Source: Pestalotiopsis fici W106-1 (taxonomy: Eukaryota; Ascomycota; Sordariomycetes; Amphisphaeriales; Sporocadaceae). From it: a DNA stretch of 64,000 nucleotides. Below the pieces are notes generated by a model, which saw only the letters and a list, made by a program, of their open reading frames with translations, did not search any database and had not been told where the DNA came from. Positions 56,995-64,000 of the stretch are shown here, piece by piece. The stretch is taken from contig NW_006917096.1 in assembly GCF_000516985.1 (NCBI RefSeq), forward strand, positions 62,001 to 126,000, written 5' to 3'. Within the stretch, counting starts at the first letter, position 1, and each line of letters starts with the position of its first letter. A program made the translations under genes and the position numbers.

Positions 56995-58014
56995 ATGATC
57001 AAATCTTGCACCTTTGGTCGCTCATTCGCCATGCTACCACCCACAATGCACAAGCGCCAGCCCGCAGCGTCGGCGCTCGTCTACTTTCTTAAAATGGTCT
57101 TCATTTATTCCATGACACTTTTTTACATTTGTTATATCATCGTATATAGTTCTTGGACAGAACCATACTTGCAATGGTTGTATCGCAAACCGGCGCGGCA
57201 AGTCGACACTGCACCACCGCCTTTGCCTCGATTCATACCCAAGAAAATATGGTTTGTGCTCAAAGAGGACGATGACATGGACGACGAGGCCCGAAGACGC
57301 GTGGCCGGCTTTATAGAGCGAAATCCAAAACACGAGGTCCAAATCATTGTAAACGACGAGTCCGCCGACGACATGGTGTGGGAGGCCTTTGCGGATGAGC
57401 GCCCAGATATAGTAGACAGCTATGCCGACCTCTCTCCCGTGCCCGTCCTCCAGGTCGCCGTGCTGCGCTATCTGCTCTTGTACGCAGAGGGCGGCGTCGT
57501 CTTGGGCACCGACGTCTCGTGCGGAACCGGCGACGAGTACGGGACGCTGCTCATGGAAGAGTGGGTTCCGGCACCCTGGCGTGATTCCGCTCAGCTCGTC
57601 GTGGCCGAACCTCCAGAAGAGGAAGGACTAGACGACGCCGAGGCGGAACTTCTACACCGCCAGCCATATCTCTCGAACCGAGCAGCCATCATGGCCTGGC
57701 CGCGATCACATCACGTCCTGGTGGTGATTGATCATCTGCTACAAGGGCTACGTCGGAAGGCGGCAGAGCATCACGTTGCCGACATGTCCGACTTGACACC
57801 TTTAATGATTGAAGATGTCTTGGATCTGGCCACCCCAAGAGCAATAATCGAAAGTGTTTTCAAGAGTCTTAATACGTCTTTGTCGGAAGAGATGGCCAAT
57901 CAGTACGACGAGGATGGAAGACCAGAGCCCATACTCGTCCAGGACGTTCTTATTGTACCGATTGATACCGATTACGAGCCGGTCGGCAACAAAGGGCCTC
58001 AAGAGTTGAAATAA
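56995..58014 (+). CDS. GT32 (Och1-like) glycosyltransferase with altered DxD motif
   Basis: A single exon of 339 residues. A membrane segment at residues 27-51 (LVYFLKMVFIYSMTLFYICY) gives a type II topology, as expected for a Golgi enzyme. The lumenal part starts with the GT32 hallmark IPKKIW at 81-86 and continues to LRYLLLYAEGGVVLGTDVSC. In most members the last stretch reads GGxYxDxD and supplies the metal-binding aspartates. Here the first aspartate is Gly (GTD at 171-173). The protein may have changed substrate or lost activity. Pathway and sugar donor cannot be stated; family members transfer mannose or related sugars. The ATG at 56995 is the first in frame, but one at 57031 would also keep the anchor. 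Confidence 0.8.
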   Translation: MIKSCTFGRSFAMLPPTMHKRQPAASALVYFLKMVFIYSMTLFYICYIIVYSSWTEPYLQWLYRKPARQVDTAPPPLPRFIPKKIWFVLKEDDDMDDEARRRVAGFIERNPKHEVQIIVNDESADDMVWEAFADERPDIVDSYADLSPVPVLQVAVLRYLLLYAEGGVVLGTDVSCGTGDEYGTLLMEEWVPAPWRDSAQLVVAEPPEEEGLDDAEAELLHRQPYLSNRAAIMAWPRSHHVLVVIDHLLQGLRRKAAEHHVADMSDLTPLMIEDVLDLATPRAIIESVFKSLNTSLSEEMANQYDEDGRPEPILVQDVLIVPIDTDYEPVGNKGPQELK

Positions 58015-58256
58015 TTGGGCCCATCGCGCGCGTCGCAATGATGTCCTGCCGGTGTGGAACCTCTTCCGAGAACAGGTCAGAAAGGATTCAGCGACTGAAG
58101 CTCGAAAAGACACAGACAGAATCAGTCTCAATCATAACAAGATTACAAGATATCAATGCCGGCCTCGTATTGATATGTCTGTCCCATTCTGTCGATGGAA
58201 ATGCATAGCAACATACAACCACACTACACTGTGACTGTCACCATCTTCAAGATACC
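58015..58256. other. Short convergent 3' region
   Basis: 242 bases between the stop codons of the GT32 and DUF3140 genes. No feature seen. Confidence 0.5.
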
Positions 58257-58776
58257 CTAAGCCTTCTGGGGATCGTGTCCCCAATTCTTCAAACTCCGCG
58301 CACTCTTGCTGTCCGGGTCCTGCTTGGCCTTGCCCTCCTGCGCCAAGTGCCGCTTACAGTACGCCGCCACCTTGCGCATATGCTCCACGTCGTCGTCGTC
58401 ATACGCTTCGGGATCCTTGTCGGGGTTCTTTTTGAGGATCTTGATAATCTTTCTCCCGCTACATTTGCCAACAAAGTGGGCATCGTGTCAGATTGCCTTG
58501 TTTCTTTCTCTTGTTCGCCCCTCGTGATGGTTATGCGTGCTGTCTAGCGTGTCCATCTTACCTCTCGTGGCCAATCGTCTCTCCCGAGCCGTCCTCCTTG
58601 CTCCAGCCTGCGCTCTCGGAAGACTCTTCCTTGAGCCAGGACTCGAGCTCCGATGCGGACATGTTTACAATCTCATTGAATTCCCTTGCAATAGTGTTAG
58701 ACAACTCGTTCTCGTGGACGTGCAGAGGTTGAAGTAGGCCCACTAACTCAATGACTGTTTCCTTATCCTTGACCAT
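58257..58776 (-). CDS. DUF3140 domain protein
   Basis: Exons 58776-58562 and 58458-58257 give 138 residues. The 103-base intron has GTAAGA and AATGTAG, and the split Ser codon restores the frame. The sequence shows the DUF3140 pattern: FNEIVNMSASELESWLKEE, then GETIGHESGRKIIKILKKN, then HMRKVAAYCKRHLAQ, and the closing LKNWGHDP. These small proteins occur in bacteria and many fungi, sometimes annotated as DNA-binding, but no activity is established to my knowledge. No targeting signal is seen. Its start codon lies 442 bases from the 3' end of zip4, which is read in the same direction. Confidence 0.9.
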
Positions 58777-59218
58777 GTTGGCGGGCGTCGAATATCACTT
58801 TCTAGTCAATCAATTGCCGTGGTGGAAGGTTGTTGAGAGTCTATGAAACAAGACTTCTTCATTGATCAGAGTGAGGATGGTTGCCTTATTACTTTTCATT
58901 GTTTGAATCATTGCCAAGCGGGTACTTACAGATTATCTACGACGTCATCGACTAGAGTCGCGCGATTTCGCCCGTATGACGAATTCTTTCAAGAATTATG
59001 TATCATATCAAGAGCGCATAATTACATACATCCAGATCCATCACACGTTTCACTTCTCTGGGTGCACTCAAAGTCATGTTGGGTTCAGTTCATCGAACAT
59101 GGTCGTCGATTTGAGCCTTGGGGGAGTGTCGAGGCAGCACTAACAACTTGCAAACTAAATGCAACTAGACTGGGCCCTGATCATCAGCAAATATCTTTTC
59201 TGTTAGCCTTTGAAGATA
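58777..59218. other. Intergenic stretch with an uncertain open frame
   Basis: A + strand ATG at 58843 opens a 211-codon frame that runs on into antisense of zip4. About 125 codons lie outside any other gene, but I see no domain. The region also holds the DUF3140 promoter. Confidence 0.3.
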
Positions 59219-62200
59219 TTAATCTGTTCCCCAGCTCAACTTTGTGTAATTGTCGTGCATTGTCTTCTCAAGAACTCCACCATCCCGGTAGTAATGCGCC
59301 AATGAGAAGGCATGATCAATCCACTTCCGACAAAGTTCATCCTCTCTGTTCTGATTATAGTCAATGCCTCGTTCAAAGGCAGTGGTGGCGAACCAATGCA
59401 CTTCTTCGTCAGGAAATGGCTTCGATGTCTAGTCAAAGTCAGCAAATCCATGACTTGTATGGTCGAACAAGGGATTAAATACCTTGGCAGCCTCCCTCGT
59501 CATGGTGCAAACTTGATCAATCACCTTGAGCGACAAATCGGTATCTGAAATGGTAACTCTGAGGAGGCATCGCATATATTTGGCAAGCTTCTCGCTTTCG
59601 AATCTTTCCAAGTGGAATATCTCATCGACAATGAGACGCAATGTGGAATAGACAACTTTATCGTATTAGCAACTTCATTGCTGCACAGAGTGTGCGTCTT
59701 ACCTTGCGTTGGCGGATGAGCTCTGAGTAGAATATCTGCAATAGCTTGCAGTGATTGTAGACTTTTAGAAACTCCAAGCTTACGACCAATCACCCCGAGT
59801 GAATCCCACGCCTTCAGACTCACGCTTGCCTCAAAGTCAAAAACTAACAAGGTGGAGAGCTTGAGGTGAAGATCCTGACTGCACTGGTCATCATCGAGCT
59901 CTGATGTATTCTCGAGTTGGTTTCCAAAGGCTTCCGTATGTTTACGAGAGTTGAGGTAGTGTTGCATTTGAGACTCAACATTGTCCTCCGAACGCGCACA
60001 TGCGATATGCGCTGTAGAGATCATGAAATGGCAGAAAAGGCGTCGCAACTGAATATCGGCCATCTCATGGTTTGGCAGGTCATTCGGATAGTTCTGCATA
60101 ATTGAAATACATGCATTGCACATCTGTAGAATGTTGTTCGGATCCCATGAGGGGGTATTTTTGATACCCAGATTGTACGAGTTCTTGGAAAACCAATTGA
60201 GCTCCGCCACTGTGAACAACCTGGTACCGTCTGCACGTTGGGGTGTTTGTTCAAGAAGTGTGACGACTGTGTTGCGCGGCTTGTTTAGTCGGAAGGAACA
60301 CTTACGGGATTCGTCCAAATAACATACCTGCTTCAAATGTCTTGCATATGTCATTGATGATGATAATAGGATCAATGCCAGGTTGTTCGTCCGATTGAAG
60401 AAGTGAGACCTGGACGCGTATTATGGATCTGAGTAGCGCCGGGAAATGAACTTCATGATCTCTTTGAAACTCGTACTTGTCCGCGAGGAGACGAAGAGCT
60501 TTCAAAGTACACAGCTTGTCGCCACTTTGCTGTGCATCGAGGCAACAAGCATATAGGAATGTGATGTTTTGGAAAGATGTTTTGGCCACCGATTCTAAAC
60601 ACTTTGAAGCCATTTCTGCATCGTCAGTACGCATAGCCAGCTTGTAAGCCAAGTACAATGTCATTGGCTGGTTCTGGACGTCTTCACTCATCGAATGGAG
60701 TATTTCTCTTGCGCCGTCAAGATCATCCTTTTCCAGGGTGCATAGCAAGAGTTTTCTTTTTCAATCTTAGTCTCCCTGACCTCTCCCGAGGATGAAAGAT
60801 ATGTATTCTACGTACCGAGAGATCTTTCCTGCATTGATCGGCCCACATTGCTCCAAGAGTGGGTGACGTGCCAGTCGGCACCATGACTCGCATACATCCA
60901 GCAAGCGCTCAGTAGAGCTTGATTCGACCTTCTTCCATATCATCTTTGCATACATAATTAGCATCAGTTATCAATGATCGATAGTTTTCTTACCGTCAAT
61001 ATTGCAATTGCCGAGTCCCCGGCGATTGACTTCTGCAGCGTTTCAAAGGCCCGGTCGAAAGTTGCTTTCAATCCGTTGACGAGCTCAACGGAGTCCCGCC
61101 GACTTGTGGAGAACATGACCCTTATGATTAATGCACGTTCAATCCATTCGTTTTTCCCGGACGGCAGTACTTGATCAAACAAGAAATGATCCATAGTCTG
61201 CATCGCTAGCGTTGGACTCTTGTCGTTGAGCTCTCGGATATGACTGGCAAGGAGCTTGAAGGTCGAGTCGGACAGACTGACAGTTCTGATCATTCTTCGC
61301 AGAATCGTTGCATAAGCATCTTCGTCAAATACTTCGCCTGGGGATTTCTGCAATATTTCCAGTCGCAAAAGCAAGACCACGAGCTTGTCTCCCATGTCTG
61401 ACTCCATGGAAGCAACATGATTCTCGGCTTCTTGCAAGCTCTGAGCAGTGCCCTGTCCAAGGAATGCTTGGATCAGAGCTTGGGATATAGAGAGTTTTAG
61501 TTCGACCGCTTCACGTGAAAGTGTCTCCAGTTCCAGGCTGCTGATGAACTCGTCGGCCCTCGTGAGCCATTTCACAGCCATGTCGAAATCAGACTTTTGG
61601 AAAAGATCACGGCCTATCTCGAAGAGGACATCAGCAAGGTCCTCTGCGGACTCCGTGTCCAGGTCTCGTCGCATTGACTCTGACTTGTTGTACATGTGCT
61701 CAGCAACATCGAGGCGGTCTTCCTTCCACGACTTGTATGGTGATCAGCGGCCATACGCGAGTCTTGATGATTCCGCTTACCACTGTTGTCCGAAGAATAT
61801 AGTACTCTGCCTCGAGCCTCTTGTAGACTGCCTGCTCATCTTCGTTATGGATGTCCTGGTATTTTTGCAGGAGACCATTGTAGTCGGCGGCTTTCTGTAG
61901 GGCGAGCAGTGCGAAATCGGTTTCCCCGGCGGCTATCACAGCATTAATACCAAATTGGGGGCAATCACCTGAAGCAACAACCTCTACTTACCTATACACA
62001 ACTTTCCAGTCTTGAGCGCTAACTTTGACAAGCGAACGAGATCGCTTTGATTGCTTTTCGCAGCACCATGCCCAAGTACCATTAATTGAAAGGCGAGGAC
62101 CCTCGTATAGACCAATGCTTTGGCAATGGGTGCTTTGCGGAGCTCCTCGTCATGACCCAGGCGAACGCATGTATTCCAGATAGTCGTGCCAAGAGAATCG

Positions 62201-62463
62201 AGCTGAATATTCTTGGGGGTAGTATTTGACGGTTGTGATTTAATGCCGCCAATCTGACGCTCCAGTTCGTCAGTAAACCGCCTGATGTCATCTTTGCCCT
62301 GCAGTTCAGGTAATTGTTTCTGAACCTTGTGCGCGAATGCTGCCGCTGAGGGTCAGAACAGAGCAACATATCAAGAGTACCTTGGATAGTACATCATACC
62401 GACTATTGCATCGAGACGTTTGTCCTTTTTGCTGGTGGCGCCAGTGGGCGGTTGCGCTGCCAT
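59219..62463 (-). CDS. zip4: Meiosis protein Zip4/Spo22
   Basis: Nine exons: 62463-62400, 62345-61992, 61932-61781, 61731-60994, 60943-60816, 60755-60328, 60266-59703, 59655-59483 and 59428-59219, giving 936 residues. Every join keeps the frame; the acceptor at 60267 is the CACAG after a CTAAAC branch point, not the nearer ACAAG. The product is a TPR-like helical protein across its whole length. The SPO22 domain covers roughly residues 200-480 (EDLADVLFEIGRDLFQKSDF, VKWLTRADEF). The C-terminal block VHWFATTAFERGIDY and AFSLAHYYRDG is typical of the family. Zip4 is a ZMM protein that promotes crossovers and synaptonemal complex assembly in meiosis. Finding it intact suggests a lineage that still has, or recently had, a sexual cycle. 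Confidence 0.9.
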
Positions 62464-63290
62464 CGGGACACGGCTAATGGCAACCCTGGACGACGCTTTC
62501 GGGTTCTCGGAAACCTAGACGCAGCACGCTGCTAATAGGACTTGTATTGCCAGGTACTAGTCCTTTCGCTCTTGAAAACGTCGAAGGAGAACACCCGAAC
62601 CAGAAATCGGGAATAATGCGACTGGCAAACCTGATCCTAGTAGGCAACAACCTCCTTGTGGCTGCGAGAAATGAACTCTCGAGTCCCGATGTGACATAGA
62701 GACAAGAACACTCTGTTTTGTGCAACGTGGTAGAGCAGAATGCAGAATGAGTTGCAGAAAAAAAGAGACTGTTTGATTGAGCAACATTGAACCCCGACAT
62801 CAATGTGCCTGGTGGGCACCTGTCTGGTTCAACGTTGGGAAAGAAGGCGCACCTCGGCGCACCTTCCACCAACCTCAGGATTGCGTACTATCGGCGTGGC
62901 AGATATCAAGTCAATGTAACTGACTGTTTTGTGTCTGATGCACAATAATACTTAGTAACATTTGTTCTTTGAGGGTCGTTTGGATAAGCCAGCGAGGTTT
63001 TTCTGATGCTGCTCATATCGGCACTTGTAATTGATGGCACAGCGACTGCACATTGGTGTATGTCCCAATCGATCTCGAGTGCCGCCGACCATACTAATTT
63101 GACTATCGTTCACCATTGTTGAAATTGAGGCATGTGAGTGCAGAACATAAGAATATCCTATCTAGATATCACTATCGTGTTCCGCAGTGATGCATTGAAA
63201 TTACTTGAATGCACCTAGCAAACATTATCGAAGTGTCGTACCTCCAAACGACCACTACATCCTCCCACCAAACATTTCGTCCACAGTCTC
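62464..63290. other. zip4 promoter and AcuK-type gene 3' region
   Basis: Both flanking genes are read leftward. Only short frames are seen. Confidence 0.5.
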
Positions 63291-64000
63291 TCACGTATGT
63301 GAAGGAGGATCGTGTGGAAGAAAGTTGCCAACAATAAGACTGGGTCTGTGATGTGTCAGTAATGGGGACAGGATACTTTACCGGAAAGCATGACTGGGTT
63401 TCAATTCTTACATCTTGTGATCATCTCGTCGAATCATGAATGAAAAACAGCAATTTACGATCGGATCTTTGGACTGCTCGTCTGGATTCTTCAGTGCAGT
63501 AGCAGTCAGCAGACTGTCGTGAGCAGCATCGAATGCAATGGTGCCAAACTCCTCCCAGTATCGGACCAAGCTGTCTTCCGTCAAGATTTCGTGCAGGGAA
63601 ATTTTGCCCTGCGATAGCCATATTAGCAACCGGATCAACAAAGTACGGCACATGACCGAGACAGTAAGGACTCACATCACGTAATCGCTCTACAGGTACA
63701 TGGATCAGCTCTGCCATTTCCTTATTGCCACGAAAGATCTCTCCGGTACGTCTCCAGCAACAGGCGGGCACTGCCATGGCTGCAAACACTCTATCGTACT
63801 CGAGCAGTGTGCGCTCAAACCACATCTCGACATAGATCAGTTCCATATCAGTCAGATTGTGTATCTTTTCGCGAAATTTGGGTCGGAATCGGTCGAGTTG
63901 TCGCAAAATCTTTTGTTTGGAAGCAGCTGCAATGTGGCTGTCCATGTATTTACTGAGTCTGGCATAACCCTTGATATAGTTGAACGGCTTCAGGAGACCT
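63291..64000 (-). CDS. AcuK/Ert1-type gluconeogenesis regulator, 3' part (runs off the edge)
   Basis: The visible exons are 64000-63676 (open at the right edge), 63608-63412 and 63345-63291. The last exon is only 55 bases. Without its 66-base intron the protein would stop early at DHKM; with it the end reads RRDDHKIPSLIVGNFLPHD, which matches the conserved C terminus of this family. The visible part begins LLKPFNYIKGYARLSKYM and contains a PAS-like domain (CCWRRTGEIFRGNKEMAELI). The N-terminal Zn2Cys6 cluster must lie beyond 64000. AcuK and AcuM (Ert1/Rds2 in yeasts) activate gluconeogenic genes on non-fermentable carbon sources; I cannot say which paralogue this is. Confidence 0.85.

Noticed and set aside
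1..64000. CRISPR arrays, phage or bacterial operon features
   Set aside because: The window is a spliced eukaryotic genome; the short repeats present are coding repeats or homopolymers.

Overview
The window is nuclear DNA of a filamentous ascomycete. Genes carry short GT-AG introns of about 50-100 bases with CTAAC-type branch points, 5' leaders are pyrimidine-rich, and the proteins are typical of Pezizomycotina: HET-C, a Siw14-type phosphatase, Zip4/Spo22, an AcuK/Ert1-type gluconeogenesis activator and Atg37. Content and style suggest a Sordariomycete, possibly Hypocreales; that placement is inference. Coordinates below are full gene spans, and exons worked out from splice signals and reading frame are given in the evidence.

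Left part (1-30.5 kb). A GNAT acetyltransferase, an Rtp1/Tango6-like HEAT protein, an unrecognised low-complexity protein, the pexophagy receptor Atg37, a catalytically intact RNase III, mitoribosomal protein mS33, an odd tRNA-like locus interrupted by about 140 bases, a PUF protein behind a leader of up to 1.6 kb, HET-C with a GYGQPQQ repeat tail, a 100-N assembly gap, a mitochondrial PP2C phosphatase (Ptc5 type), a KPWE-motif protein resembling the peroxin Pex39, and a 2EXR-like gene broken by two one-base frame changes.

Middle part (30.5-46.3 kb). A gene-poor 3.3 kb, a D-amino-acid oxidase without an obvious peroxisomal tail, a second sparse stretch, the ten-exon adenylosuccinate lyase gene, 3.7 kb without recognisable genes, a Siw14-type phosphatase with a C-terminal membrane anchor, a small Aim19-like membrane protein and an ER DnaJ protein.

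Accessory island (46.3-54.7 kb). Five small paralogous genes, all on the + strand, share a D-x-TWW-x-L-x-P core and one phase-1 intron at an equivalent place. In three of them the last exon is exactly 98 bases. The third copy is fused to a proline-rich tail of roughly 370 residues. I do not recognise this family; it is the best candidate for something undescribed in the window.

Right part (54.7-64 kb). A secreted GH5 glycosidase with a GC-AG intron, a GT32 glycosyltransferase with an altered DxD motif, a DUF3140 protein, the nine-exon meiotic gene zip4/spo22, and the 3' part of an AcuK/Ert1-type regulator running off the right edge.

Atg37, the KPWE protein and possibly the oxidase relate to peroxisomes, but their spacing does not suggest a cluster. 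Apart from the tandem family, the genes look like independent neighbours.
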